Source of the DNA: Bacteroidota bacterium
Lineage (GTDB): Bacteria; Bacteroidota; Bacteroidia; Chitinophagales; Chitinophagaceae
DNA: 64,000 bases
Reading direction: 5' to 3'
NCBI GenBank assembly: GCA_023416995.1
Contig: JAEZGI010000080.1
Coordinates: 56,036 to 120,035 of the forward strand
Part shown: positions 54,296 through 63,013 of the stretch, piece after piece
Layout of the letters: every line of letters starts with the position of its first letter
Numbering within the stretch: the first letter of the stretch is position 1
Program-made: the position numbers and the translations under genes
The notes under the pieces: generated by a model
Databases searched by the model: none
The model's input: the letters and a program-made list of their open reading frames with translations, nothing else
Told to the model about the DNA's origin: nothing

Positions 54296-55108
54296 ATGCT
54301 TACAAAGAAAAGAATTTTATTTATTGCCAACGAAATGTCTCCGTACCTGGAACTAACAGACTTTTCTGAGATTGTGAACAAGCTGGCAATAAAGGCGAAC
54401 GAAGGAGGTTATGAGGTTCGTTGTATTATGCCAAGGTTTGGAATGATTAATGAAAGACGCCATCGTCTTCATGAAGTAGTGCGTTTATCGGGTATCAATG
54501 TATCTGTTGATAATGATGATTTTCCCCTGCAGATTAAAGTAGCTTCGCTCCCTAATGCCCGGTTACAGGTTTATTTCCTCGATAATGAGGACCTGTTCAA
54601 GAGAAAGTATATTTTTCATGATGAAGAAGAAAAATGGTATGATGACAACGGTCTTCGCACCGTGTTTTTCTGCAAAGGTGCTTTGGAGACCGTGAAGAAA
54701 TTTGGCTGGCCCCCTGACATTATTCACTGCAGCGGCTGGATGACCGGTCTGATTCCATTGTATCTTAAAACCGCTTATAAAAAAGAACCTGTCTTCGCGC
54801 ATAGCAAAGTGGTTTATACACTTGGTAATACCAGCTTCAAAGAAAAGCTTGGTGCAGACTTTCTGAAAGTTGCAAGTATCAGTGCAAGCATCAAAGAGAA
54901 AGATCTTGAACCATATAAAGATCTCAATAATGTAGCGTTACAGCGGGGTGGTGCCACTTACGCAGACGCAGTAACATTCGGTGCGGATAAAGTTGATAAA
55001 AAGCTGATTGAAGAATTTGGAAAGGTGCGTGGCAAGAAGGTTCTTGCACATAGCGATGATCCAGATTTAACAGACTATTTACAATTGTATTCGGACCTTG
55101 CCAAATAG
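54296..55108 (+). CDS. Glycogen/starch synthase-like protein, N-terminal GT5 half only
   Basis: A 270-residue protein that aligns in style with the N-terminal Rossmann half of GT5 glycogen synthases: KKRILFIANEMSPYLE at the start, PPDIIHCSGWMTGLIPLYLK near 140, and VVYTLGNTSFKEKLG near 170. The KxGGL nucleotide-sugar motif is replaced by LTDFSEIVN, and the C-terminal half that binds ADP-glucose is absent. It is therefore unlikely to be a glycogen synthase. A full GlgA is encoded elsewhere in the window. A DUF4270 lipoprotein gene follows 36 bases downstream. Function unknown. Confidence 0.8.
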   Translation: MLTKKRILFIANEMSPYLELTDFSEIVNKLAIKANEGGYEVRCIMPRFGMINERRHRLHEVVRLSGINVSVDNDDFPLQIKVASLPNARLQVYFLDNEDLFKRKYIFHDEEEKWYDDNGLRTVFFCKGALETVKKFGWPPDIIHCSGWMTGLIPLYLKTAYKKEPVFAHSKVVYTLGNTSFKEKLGADFLKVASISASIKEKDLEPYKDLNNVALQRGGATYADAVTFGADKVDKKLIEEFGKVRGKKVLAHSDDPDLTDYLQLYSDLAK

Positions 55109-55144
55109 GTAATTCACTGTTATCCATCATACAACAAACACTTT

Positions 55145-56608
55145 GTGAATAGGAAACTCTTTGCTCCCTTATCTGTTTTAGCGTTCTTTTTACTGGTTTA
55201 CTCATGCACAAGAATCGATACAACTGATATCGGTAATGATCTTATTCCGGCAGTAGATAATATCAATACGTTTGATACCATTTTTGATGTAGTAACGGAT
55301 AATTTTTTGTTTGAAGACAGCTCGAGGGTTTTTGACGATGAGGATCATGCGCTGGGTGTTATTGCCAACGATCCGATTTTTGGCCGGCTTAGCGGTTCCA
55401 TCTATTTTAGTATTTCTCCTCCTGCATTCGCAGCCAAACCTTTTATTCCCGTTGACAGTATTAAGTTTCCGATAGACTCAGTGGTGTTGTCCCTCGCTTA
55501 CAATGGGGTTTATGGTGACTCAATGTCTACCCAGCGTTTTGAGGTGCTTGAAATAGAAAACGATACCAGGTTCAGGGATTCCGGTATTGGCTACCGCATC
55601 AGTGATCCTGGTGTTAATACAGGAGCTGTTCTTGCAACACATGAACAAAATTTTGATCGCCTGAATGTGCAGTTCCAGGTTGTTACAGGAAGGGATACTG
55701 CTACCGTTAATAACCAGATGCGTATTCATCTTGATAAATCATTGGGCGAACGGCTGATCAATTATGATACCGCGGTATACAGAAATGATACTACGTTCCG
55801 GGCTGAATTTGAAGGGCTGGCGATCAGACCGGTGAATGGTACGCAAACCGCGCTTGCCTATTTCAATCTGAAAAACGAGGCGACCAGGCTCACTGTTTAT
55901 TACAAAGCAAAATCAATGAACGGGGTGGTTGATTCACCACTGGTTGCGAACTTCTCTTTCAGGAACTTCAGAAACATCAACAGCATCGAACGAAACACGG
56001 CAGGAACAGAATATGCAAATGCGATGATGCCGGGAACAGCGTCCGATGAAAAGGTATATGTAGCAACTTCACCCGGTTCTTATGGCACCATCAAAATTCC
56101 AAATCTGCAGGATCTGTCTAACCGTGTGATTCATCGTGCGGAGTTAATTGTTACCCCGGTAACACCGCCCGGTACTCCATACCAGGAGCCATATTATTTG
56201 TTCCTTGATGCCTGGGACTCTACAGCCAATCTGCCAAAAACCATTCAGAACGACTTTACATATAACCAACAAACAGGGCAATACAATCAACTGCTTTTTG
56301 GTGGTTTTCTGGTGCGTGGCCAATATGTTTTTGATCTTTCGCGTTATGTACAGGGAATTGTTACCCGTAAAGAAAAAAGTTACACATTGAGAATTTACGC
56401 TCCTTATAAAACGCAGGCGGTATATATACCACAGGGGATTGCTGACAACTACCCGCCATCCTCCGTGATCGGGTTAGACACCAGTTATCGTAAAACAGGT
56501 TCTCAACTTTACCTGAACCCGCAAATCGGTTATGGACGCACAGTTCTTGGTGGCGGAACGCACCCAACCAGTAAGATGCGATTGAGAATAATTTATTCAA
56601 AGATTTAA
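55145..56608 (+). CDS. DUF4270 family lipoprotein
   Basis: A 487-residue protein beginning with GTG at 55145. The N-terminus (VLAFFLLVYSC) is a lipoprotein signal with the Cys at about 21, followed by TDIGNDLIP, the hallmark of DUF4270. The rest is predicted beta-rich. The family is found in Bacteroidota and has no known function. It follows the GT5-like gene, an arrangement I recall from related genomes. The lipid anchor places it in the outer or inner membrane. Confidence 0.85.
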   Translation: MNRKLFAPLSVLAFFLLVYSCTRIDTTDIGNDLIPAVDNINTFDTIFDVVTDNFLFEDSSRVFDDEDHALGVIANDPIFGRLSGSIYFSISPPAFAAKPFIPVDSIKFPIDSVVLSLAYNGVYGDSMSTQRFEVLEIENDTRFRDSGIGYRISDPGVNTGAVLATHEQNFDRLNVQFQVVTGRDTATVNNQMRIHLDKSLGERLINYDTAVYRNDTTFRAEFEGLAIRPVNGTQTALAYFNLKNEATRLTVYYKAKSMNGVVDSPLVANFSFRNFRNINSIERNTAGTEYANAMMPGTASDEKVYVATSPGSYGTIKIPNLQDLSNRVIHRAELIVTPVTPPGTPYQEPYYLFLDAWDSTANLPKTIQNDFTYNQQTGQYNQLLFGGFLVRGQYVFDLSRYVQGIVTRKEKSYTLRIYAPYKTQAVYIPQGIADNYPPSSVIGLDTSYRKTGSQLYLNPQIGYGRTVLGGGTHPTSKMRLRIIYSKI

Positions 56609-56618
56609 TGGGTACGCT

Positions 56619-56626
56619 TATCTTTG
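56619..56626 (+). promoter_or_regulatory. Probable -7 element of metK
   Basis: TATCTTTG fits TAnnTTTG and ends 60 bases before the metK ATG. No clear -33 element. I see no SAM riboswitch-like structure in the short leader. Confidence 0.45.
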
Positions 56627-56686
56627 CGCCTGATTTTTTGATTTTCCAACATTTTATACGTTCAAATTTTATCAAATAAAATCACC

Positions 56687-57940
56687 ATGCCTTATTTATT
56701 TACTTCCGAGAGTGTTTCTGAAGGTCATCCGGACAAAGTAGCCGATCAGATCTCTGATGCCCTGATTGATAATTTTCTTGCTTTTGATCCTCAATCCAAA
56801 GTTGCCTGTGAAACACTGGTAACGACTGGTCAGGTAGTACTGGCCGGCGAAGTAAAATCGAAGGCTTATCTCGATGTACAGGAAATCGCACGTGGTGTTA
56901 TTCGTAAAATCGGGTATACCAAAAGTGAGTATATGTTTGAGGCAAACAGTTGCGGCGTATTCTCAGCGATCCATGAACAATCAGCCGATATCAACCAGGG
57001 TGTTGATCGTAAAAAGAAAGAAGAACAAGGTGCCGGTGACCAGGGTATGATGTTTGGTTACGCAACCAACGAAACGGAAGATTATATGCCGTTGGCGCTC
57101 GACATCGCACATAAGATACTGCAGGAACTTGCGGCATTGCGTCGTGAAAATAAAGCAATCAAATATCTCCGTCCTGATGCAAAAAGCCAGGTTACACTGG
57201 AGTATGATGATAACAACCGTCCTGTACGTATAGATGCAATTGTTGTTTCTACACAACACGATGACTTTGATACAGAAGCCAAGATGCTTGCGAAGATCAA
57301 AGCGGATATCATTAATATTCTGATTCCACGCGTAAAGTCAAAATATCGCAAATACGCCAAACTGTTTAATGATAATATCAAATATCATATCAACCCCACC
57401 GGAAAGTTTGTAATCGGTGGACCACATGGCGATACAGGTCTTACTGGTCGCAAGATCATTGTGGATACCTACGGTGGTAAAGGTGCTCACGGTGGTGGCG
57501 CATTCAGCGGTAAAGATCCATCCAAGGTAGACCGTTCTGCTGCCTATGCAACCCGTCACATTGCCAAAAACCTCGTTGCGGCAGGTGTTTGCGACGAAGT
57601 GCTTGTACAGGTTTCATATGCTATCGGTGTGGCTAAACCCATGGGCGTGTATGTAAACACATATGGTACTTCACATGTAGAACTGAACGATGGTGAAATA
57701 TCAAGGATCGTTGAAAGCGTATTTGATATGCGTCCATATTTCATCGAACAACGTTTGAAACTTCGTAACCCGATATATAGCGAAACCGCAGCTTATGGCC
57801 ATATGGGTCGTAAACCGGTAATTGTTGACAAGGTGTTTACTGCACCTGATGGTAAATCGGTAAAGAAAACAGTTGAATTGTTTACATGGGAGAAACTTGA
57901 CTATGTAAACAAGGTTAAAAAAGCCTTCGGAATTAAGTAA
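56687..57940 (+). CDS. metK: S-adenosylmethionine synthetase
   Basis: This makes S-adenosylmethionine from methionine and ATP. It has 417 residues, with FTSESVSEGHPDKVADQISD (in order) at the N-terminus, GAGDQGMMFGYA near 117-128 and GGGAFSGKDPSKVDRSAAY near 270, the two signature motifs of the family. Length is slightly above the 384 of E. coli, in a mid-protein insertion (residues about 190-220). A terminator follows. Confidence 0.98.
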   Translation: MPYLFTSESVSEGHPDKVADQISDALIDNFLAFDPQSKVACETLVTTGQVVLAGEVKSKAYLDVQEIARGVIRKIGYTKSEYMFEANSCGVFSAIHEQSADINQGVDRKKKEEQGAGDQGMMFGYATNETEDYMPLALDIAHKILQELAALRRENKAIKYLRPDAKSQVTLEYDDNNRPVRIDAIVVSTQHDDFDTEAKMLAKIKADIINILIPRVKSKYRKYAKLFNDNIKYHINPTGKFVIGGPHGDTGLTGRKIIVDTYGGKGAHGGGAFSGKDPSKVDRSAAYATRHIAKNLVAAGVCDEVLVQVSYAIGVAKPMGVYVNTYGTSHVELNDGEISRIVESVFDMRPYFIEQRLKLRNPIYSETAAYGHMGRKPVIVDKVFTAPDGKSVKKTVELFTWEKLDYVNKVKKAFGIK

Positions 57941-57959
57941 TCAATTCATAAAAAGCCGG

Positions 57960-57993
57960 GCCTGTAAGAGTGATCTTGCAGGCTTTTCTTTTT
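57960..57993 (+). terminator. Rho-independent terminator after metK
   Basis: GCCTGTAAG pairs with CTTGCAGGC (one G-T pair) around a 6-base loop and is followed by TTTTCTTTTT. An in-frame TTG at 57992 lies in its tail, so the Nudix gene more likely starts at 58016. Confidence 0.85.
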
Positions 57994-58015
57994 GTATACA
58001 TTCAAAACCTGGAAT

Positions 58016-58585
58016 ATGTTACCTCCTGAAGAAACTTTAAACCCCTGGACCACCTTGTCTGCCCGTCCGGTGTATGAAAACCCCTGGATACAGGTTACAG
58101 AATATGATGTATTGAACCCATCTGGTGGTAAGGGTATTTATGGAAAGGTGCATTTCAAAAACCGGGCGATCGGCGTTATACCCCTGGATTCGGAACTGAA
58201 TACTTACCTGGTTGGGCAATACCGATACACTCTGAACCAGTACAGTTGGGAGATACCTGAGGGCGGCGGGGTCATGGGAGAGGATCCGCTCGAGTCCGCT
58301 AAACGCGAACTGATAGAAGAAACTGGCCTTATTGCCGCTGAGTGGACCGTACTGCAGCATGTACATCTTTCTAATTCGGTTTCCGATGAATTCGGAGTGG
58401 TGTATCTTGCGCGTGAGCTTACGGCCGGTGCTGCCAGTCCCGAAGAAACTGAACAGCTCCAGGTGGTGAAACTGCCTTTTGAAGAGGCATATAAAATGGT
58501 TGAAGCCAACAAAATCACCGATTCATTATCAGTGGCGGCTATTCTTAAAGTTAAACTCATGATAGCAGATGGAAGAATCAGGTAA
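58016..58585 (+). CDS. Nudix hydrolase (ADP-ribose pyrophosphatase-like)
   Basis: A 189-residue Nudix protein with a perfect Nudix box: Gly83, Glu89, and RELIEETGL from Arg97 (Glu101 and Glu102 as metal ligands). The segment SWEIPEGGGV and the size resemble ADP-ribose pyrophosphatases. The start is ATG 58016 rather than a TTG at 57992 inside the metK terminator. Its last 17 bases overlap the start of the rlmB-like gene. Confidence 0.9.
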   Translation: MLPPEETLNPWTTLSARPVYENPWIQVTEYDVLNPSGGKGIYGKVHFKNRAIGVIPLDSELNTYLVGQYRYTLNQYSWEIPEGGGVMGEDPLESAKRELIEETGLIAAEWTVLQHVHLSNSVSDEFGVVYLARELTAGAASPEETEQLQVVKLPFEEAYKMVEANKITDSLSVAAILKVKLMIADGRIR

Positions 58586-59330
58586 CAGGCCCGTGCCGAA
58601 GAAAGCGGCGATCATTATTGGCCGTCAGCCAATAATCGAAGCAATGGAAAGCGGCAGGCCAATAGATAAAATATTGTTTCAGCAAAATGTTAGTGGTGAT
58701 TCGATTGGTCGGATCCGCAAACTTGCACAGGAAAGAAACATCCCGATCCAGCAGGTGCCCGCGGGTAAACTTACCAGTCTGTCGCGCGGCAATCACCAGG
58801 GGTGCATCGCACTTGCAGCATTGGTAGAATATATGAATCTGCAGCAGGTGATAGACCAGGTTGTGGGAAATGGCGAAGTGCCTTTATTCGTTATGCTTGA
58901 TGGTGTCACTGATGTTCGTAATATAGGAGGCATTGCACGTACAGCGATCTGTTGCGGTGTGCAGGCCATCATAATACCCGATAAAGGTATCGCGGCCCTC
59001 AATGAGGATGCCATGAAGGCCTCAGCGGGTGCACTGGAAAAAATCAATATCTGCAGGGTAGGGAGTTTGTTGAAAGCTGTGGACGAGCTGCATATGAACG
59101 GCATACAGGTGTATACCTCTGAGATGAAAGCTGGTAAATCATTACTTGATATCAGCTTTCGTGAGCCATGCTGCGTGGTTATGGGTAATGAAGAGAAAGG
59201 CGTACAGCCATATCTGACCAAAGCGGCCGACGAACATTTTGCTATCCCAATGAAAGGAGATTTTGATTCTTTTAATGTGTCGGTGGCTACGGGCATCATC
59301 CTGTTTGAAGCAATGAAACAACGTTTGTAA
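58569..59330 (+). CDS. rlmB: 23S rRNA 2'-O-ribose methyltransferase (RlmB/TrmH family)
   Basis: A 253-residue SPOUT methyltransferase with a substrate-binding N-domain (IIIGRQPIIEAMESG at about 12-26) and a knotted C-domain. The three TrmH motifs are visible: DGVTDVRNIGGIARTA, VVMGNEEKGV, and FDSFNVSVATGIILFEA at the end. RlmB methylates G2251 of 23S rRNA; TrmH-type tRNA activity is the alternative. It overlaps the Nudix gene by 17 bases. Confidence 0.88.
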   Translation: MEESGNRPVPKKAAIIIGRQPIIEAMESGRPIDKILFQQNVSGDSIGRIRKLAQERNIPIQQVPAGKLTSLSRGNHQGCIALAALVEYMNLQQVIDQVVGNGEVPLFVMLDGVTDVRNIGGIARTAICCGVQAIIIPDKGIAALNEDAMKASAGALEKINICRVGSLLKAVDELHMNGIQVYTSEMKAGKSLLDISFREPCCVVMGNEEKGVQPYLTKAADEHFAIPMKGDFDSFNVSVATGIILFEAMKQRL

Positions 59331-59368
59331 TGTCTGCCGTCGATATCCGGTAAACCTAAATTGCAATC

Positions 59369-60229
59369 ATGAGTAACAAAATCACTCTTGTTGAATGTCC
59401 ACGTGATGCCATGCAGGGCTGGAGCGGCGATATACCAACTGAAACCAAAATAGCCTATATCAACTTACTGGGTGAGGTTGGTTTTGATACGATCGATTTT
59501 GGAAGTTTTGTTTCACCAAAGGCTATCCCTCAAATGGCCGACACAAAACTTGTGTTGCAGTCGCTGGACTCATCGAGGATCAAAAGTAAGTTACTGGCAA
59601 TTGTGGCCAACCAGCGCGGTGCGGAAGAAGCGGCGCTCTTCCCGGAAATTCGTTACCTGGGCTATCCCTTTTCAATTTCTGAAACTTTCCAAAAACGCAA
59701 CGCCAACACTACCATTGCGCAATCACTCGAGGTTTTGAAGAACATTGTATCTATAACCCGACAAACGAACAAACAACTTGTGGTTTATATTTCAATGGCC
59801 TTCGGAAATCCTTACGGTGATGCGTATTCGCTTTCAGAAGTGTACCGGTGGTGCGGGGAAATTCACGAGCTCGGCGTTGATATCGTGTCGCTGGCTGACA
59901 CCGTTGGTGTGGCCACTCCTGACCAGGTGTTTTCCATCACCGAACATGTAATTGCCAACAGCCCTGAACAATCTTTTGGGGTTCATCTTCACTCATCACC
60001 GGAAAACTTTCAGTTGAAGCTGCAAGCCGCATTAGACGCTGGTTGCAGACGGTTTGACGGTGCCCTTAATGGTATTGGTGGCTGCCCTATGGCAGATGAT
60101 GTGCTGGTAGGAAACATGAACACACAACAAATGATCGCTTTTTTTGAGGCTGAGGGTTACGAGCTTAATCTGGATCATAAGGCACTTGATGCAGCAGGAA
60201 AAATGGCATCTAAAATTTTTGTATCATGA
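59369..60229 (+). CDS. HMG-CoA lyase-like enzyme (HMGL family)
   Basis: A 286-residue TIM-barrel lyase of the HMGL-like family. VECPRDAMQGW at 8-18 is a variant of the VGPRDGLQ motif, with the catalytic Arg12-Asp13 kept. GVHLHSSPEN near 205 supplies the metal-binding His pair, and GCPMADDVLVGN near 240 replaces the usual GCPYAPGASGN. The family splits HMG-CoA into acetyl-CoA and acetoacetate during leucine breakdown; the divergent motifs leave room for another substrate. Its stop overlaps the GSCFA gene start (ATGA). Confidence 0.82.
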   Translation: MSNKITLVECPRDAMQGWSGDIPTETKIAYINLLGEVGFDTIDFGSFVSPKAIPQMADTKLVLQSLDSSRIKSKLLAIVANQRGAEEAALFPEIRYLGYPFSISETFQKRNANTTIAQSLEVLKNIVSITRQTNKQLVVYISMAFGNPYGDAYSLSEVYRWCGEIHELGVDIVSLADTVGVATPDQVFSITEHVIANSPEQSFGVHLHSSPENFQLKLQAALDAGCRRFDGALNGIGGCPMADDVLVGNMNTQQMIAFFEAEGYELNLDHKALDAAGKMASKIFVS

Positions 60230-61194
60230 AACTCCAGTTATCTTTTACTCCTCAGAAACTGGTTCCCCTAATTGAACATCAGCATAAGATTTTATTGGTA
60301 GGATCCTGTTTTGCTGAAAGCATAGGGGAAAGACTATCGGGTTTGAAGTTTGATGTGCTGCAAAATCCCAATGGCATCCTTTATGACCCTGTTTCCGTAA
60401 CCAATAGCATTGTATCATATATTGATAAACATCTTTACTCACTCCGCGATCTAATCGAAACACAAGGTTTATGGCACAGCTGGCAACACCATGGCAGCTT
60501 TTCCGGTGCGGATGCTGACCTGGTACTCCAAAACCTGAACCATTCACAGGATCTTGCACACCGCTTTCTAAAGAACGCCGACTGGTGTTTTATTACCCTC
60601 GGATCAGCCTTTCATTATGTGCTGGCCGAAACCGGTGAACCCGTTGCAAACTGCCATAAGGCTCCGGCCAAAACCTTTGTAAAAAAACTGCTCACCATCG
60701 AAGAAATAAAATCTTCGCTGGACACATGTATACACAGATTGTTCCATTTTAACCCCGGCATCAGGATTATTTTTACGGTTAGTCCTGTCCGTTATATCCG
60801 TGACGGCTTAATTGAAAACAATCTCAGCAAGGCCAGGCTGATAGAAGTGGTGCAACATCTTGTCAGCAAATTTGAAGGGATACACTACTTTGCTGCTTAC
60901 GAACTGGTCAATGATGTGCTGCGTGACTACCGGTTTTTTAAAGAGGATATGGTACACCCAAGTTCACAGGCAATAGATTTCATCTTTGAGCATTTTTCAG
61001 AATCTGCATTCAGCGAACAGACCAGGCTTCTTGCCAACGAAATCAGCAGGTTCAAAGGCGCGCTCAATCACCGGCCATTGCACCCGGGAACGACTTCCCA
61101 TAAACAGTTTATCATAAAACTCAGAGAGGAAATGAATGCTCTCCGCGCGCGGTATCCTCACCTTGATTTCACCAAAGAAGAGACAGGTTTATAG
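60226..61194 (+). CDS. GSCFA domain-containing protein
   Basis: A 322-residue protein of the GSCFA family, named for the motif at residues 26-30 in LLVGSCFAESIGERL. The family belongs with SGNH-like hydrolases; FTVSPVRYIRDG and MVHPSSQAIDFIF are the other conserved blocks, the last with a His typical of the active site. Substrate unknown. It overlaps the HMG-CoA lyase-like gene by four bases, so translation is probably coupled. Confidence 0.9.
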   Translation: MKLQLSFTPQKLVPLIEHQHKILLVGSCFAESIGERLSGLKFDVLQNPNGILYDPVSVTNSIVSYIDKHLYSLRDLIETQGLWHSWQHHGSFSGADADLVLQNLNHSQDLAHRFLKNADWCFITLGSAFHYVLAETGEPVANCHKAPAKTFVKKLLTIEEIKSSLDTCIHRLFHFNPGIRIIFTVSPVRYIRDGLIENNLSKARLIEVVQHLVSKFEGIHYFAAYELVNDVLRDYRFFKEDMVHPSSQAIDFIFEHFSESAFSEQTRLLANEISRFKGALNHRPLHPGTTSHKQFIIKLREEMNALRARYPHLDFTKEETGL

Positions 61195-61255
61195 ATACGT
61201 GGATAAGCGTTTAACATATAAACCACTAGTTGGTAAACATCTCTTAACGGCTGCC

Positions 61256-62317
61256 TCAGGGTTTGTTCCAAAGATTTTTTTCTGAAAGGAAGGTTTCAAG
61301 TCTTTCCAGCAGCAACAACTGGTTCAGTGCCCTGTTCAGGTTTTGTTCGTGGTAAGTTGTTTTGTAATAGATATCGTTATTGAGAAAATCGGTAACAAAA
61401 CGCAGCGCCTGCATATAAATCAACAGCTGCCCGGAATAGTGCACATCTTCAGTTTCTGCAGCAGTTAAGGTGCCTGCAATACCATCCAGGTATCCGGCAA
61501 TGATTGAGTCGTAAAATCCGGGCACTATGTTGATGTTCTCCCATTCCGTACTGTTTTCATCTCGGGAGCAGGCCATGGTGCGGATCATATCACCAAGATC
61601 CGAATAAAACAGTCCCGGCATCACTGTATCCAGGTCAACCGGGCATATCACTTCATTGGTAGTTTTATTAAACAGGATATTGCTGATTTTGCAATCGTGG
61701 TGCATAATACGTACCGGGTAATTGGTTGTGTCATGGGCAATCCGGTCGTAATATTCAACCAGGTAGTACCGTTCACGAAGTGAAGCAATTACATGTGTCG
61801 CTTTTAAAAGTCGCTTAATTCCGGCCTGGGTAATAGATTGTTCAAACTGATTATAACGATGGCGGAGATTATGAAAGGAAGGTATGATCACTTCAAGTTT
61901 TGCCGGATCAAGACCGGCTAATGATCTGGAGAAAACTGCAAAACATTTTGCTGCCTGGTACACTTCTGCCGGGGAAGCAGCAATTGCGGAACTATATGAA
62001 TCAGCGACGAAAGCAGTTGCCCTCCAGAAGTTATCCAATTCATCGATCCAAAAGTTTTTTCCTTTCCTTGTGTTAGATAAGGCGGGGATCTGAATGGAGT
62101 TTGATGACCTTAATTGTTCATCAATTAAACGGTAGTTGTGAATGATATTTTCCGGCTGACTGAATGTTGCCTGGTTGATACACTGCAGCAATAATTCTTT
62201 GCCATCAGGATAAACAACCTTGTAACTGTGATTAATGAGCCCGTCACCAAATGCTTTAACCTGCGCCTCACCATTGCCAAACTGCGCTGCTGCCTTTCTT
62301 ACAATACTATCTTCCAT
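61256..62317 (-). CDS. Aminoglycoside-phosphotransferase-fold kinase (NahK/choline-kinase-like)
   Basis: A 353-residue APH-fold kinase. The catalytic loop is IMHHDCKISNILF (Asp as base, Asn as metal ligand) and the DFG-like segment is PVDLDTVMPGLFYSDLGDMIR. The form resembles N-acetylhexosamine 1-kinases such as NahK rather than antibiotic-resistance enzymes. The substrate is probably a small sugar or alcohol; this is inference. It lies 19 bases past the miaE stop on the same strand. Confidence 0.88.
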   Translation of the reverse strand: MEDSIVRKAAAQFGNGEAQVKAFGDGLINHSYKVVYPDGKELLLQCINQATFSQPENIIHNYRLIDEQLRSSNSIQIPALSNTRKGKNFWIDELDNFWRATAFVADSYSSAIAASPAEVYQAAKCFAVFSRSLAGLDPAKLEVIIPSFHNLRHRYNQFEQSITQAGIKRLLKATHVIASLRERYYLVEYYDRIAHDTTNYPVRIMHHDCKISNILFNKTTNEVICPVDLDTVMPGLFYSDLGDMIRTMACSRDENSTEWENINIVPGFYDSIIAGYLDGIAGTLTAAETEDVHYSGQLLIYMQALRFVTDFLNNDIYYKTTYHEQNLNRALNQLLLLERLETFLSEKNLWNKP

Positions 62318-62336
62318 GTATAACCGAAATTATTAA

Positions 62337-62954
62337 TTAATGTATACGGTCTCCACGGACCTCAAGTTTTTTCATGATCTCTACTTCGTGATCGAGCCAT
62401 TGCTGCCAGCGGCGGCGCACTTTTGCAGGGTCAACATATGTATCGGCCAGCTCAATAAATAACTGGTAATGGCCCGCTTCGCTTTCCATGAACCTCCGGT
62501 AAAAATTCCGAAGATATTCATCGCTGAGGCCTTCACTCAGACGTTTGAAACGCTCGCAACTTCTTGCCTCAATTAATGCCATGGTCAGCAATTTATCAAG
62601 GAAGCTGTCTTCCGGAGTGCCATCTTTCACCTGGAACGCAAGCAACGCGTTCACATACTCGTCTTTTCGCTGTCTGCCCAGTTTTAAATTGCGTTTGTGA
62701 AGTTCTGCTAAAACAAGACGAAAATGACCCCACTCTTCGGTAACAATCGGTGCAAGCTCTTTCACAAGCTTTTCTTTATCGCTGAATCTTGTAATCAATG
62801 AAATGCAGGTGGTAGCGGCTTTTTGTTCACAATAAGCATGATCAGTGAGAATATCCTCTAATGAAATCTCTGCAAGGTTCACCCATCTTGGGTCTGTGGG
62901 CAGTTGCAGACCCAAGATATTTTTAACTGATGTGTTGAGCTCTTCCATAATCAA
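62337..62954 (-). CDS. miaE: tRNA 2-methylthio-N6-isopentenyl adenosine-37 hydroxylase MiaE
   Basis: A 205-residue ferritin-like di-iron hydroxylase that modifies adenosine 37 of tRNA. Iron ligands are visible in EEWGHFRLVLAE near 90 and ESEAGHYQLF near 157 (E-x2-H pairs), with EARSCERF between. WVNLAEISLEDILTDHAYCEQKA near the N-terminus matches MiaE. Length is normal. It diverges from the bioF-like gene. Confidence 0.9.
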   Translation of the reverse strand: MIMEELNTSVKNILGLQLPTDPRWVNLAEISLEDILTDHAYCEQKAATTCISLITRFSDKEKLVKELAPIVTEEWGHFRLVLAELHKRNLKLGRQRKDEYVNALLAFQVKDGTPEDSFLDKLLTMALIEARSCERFKRLSEGLSDEYLRNFYRRFMESEAGHYQLFIELADTYVDPAKVRRRWQQWLDHEVEIMKKLEVRGDRIH

Positions 62955-63000
62955 ACAGCGCTAAGTTAACACGCTGGCGCAAATATCCTTAAAGTTGCAG

Positions 63001-63008
63001 TAGTTTTG
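63001..63008 (+). promoter_or_regulatory. Probable -7 element of the bioF-like gene
   Basis: TAGTTTTG fits TAnnTTTG and ends 5 bases before the ATG at 63014, leaving a very short leader. No -33 TTG at the usual distance. Confidence 0.4.
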
Positions 63009-63013
63009 AAATT

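Noticed and set aside
56627..56686. SAM riboswitch in front of metK
   Set aside because: The gap between the -7 element and the start codon is about 60 bases and has no extended stems.
61256..62317. Antibiotic-resistance aminoglycoside phosphotransferase
   Set aside because: The APH fold is shared, but the catalytic segments resemble sugar 1-kinases, and nothing mobile is nearby.
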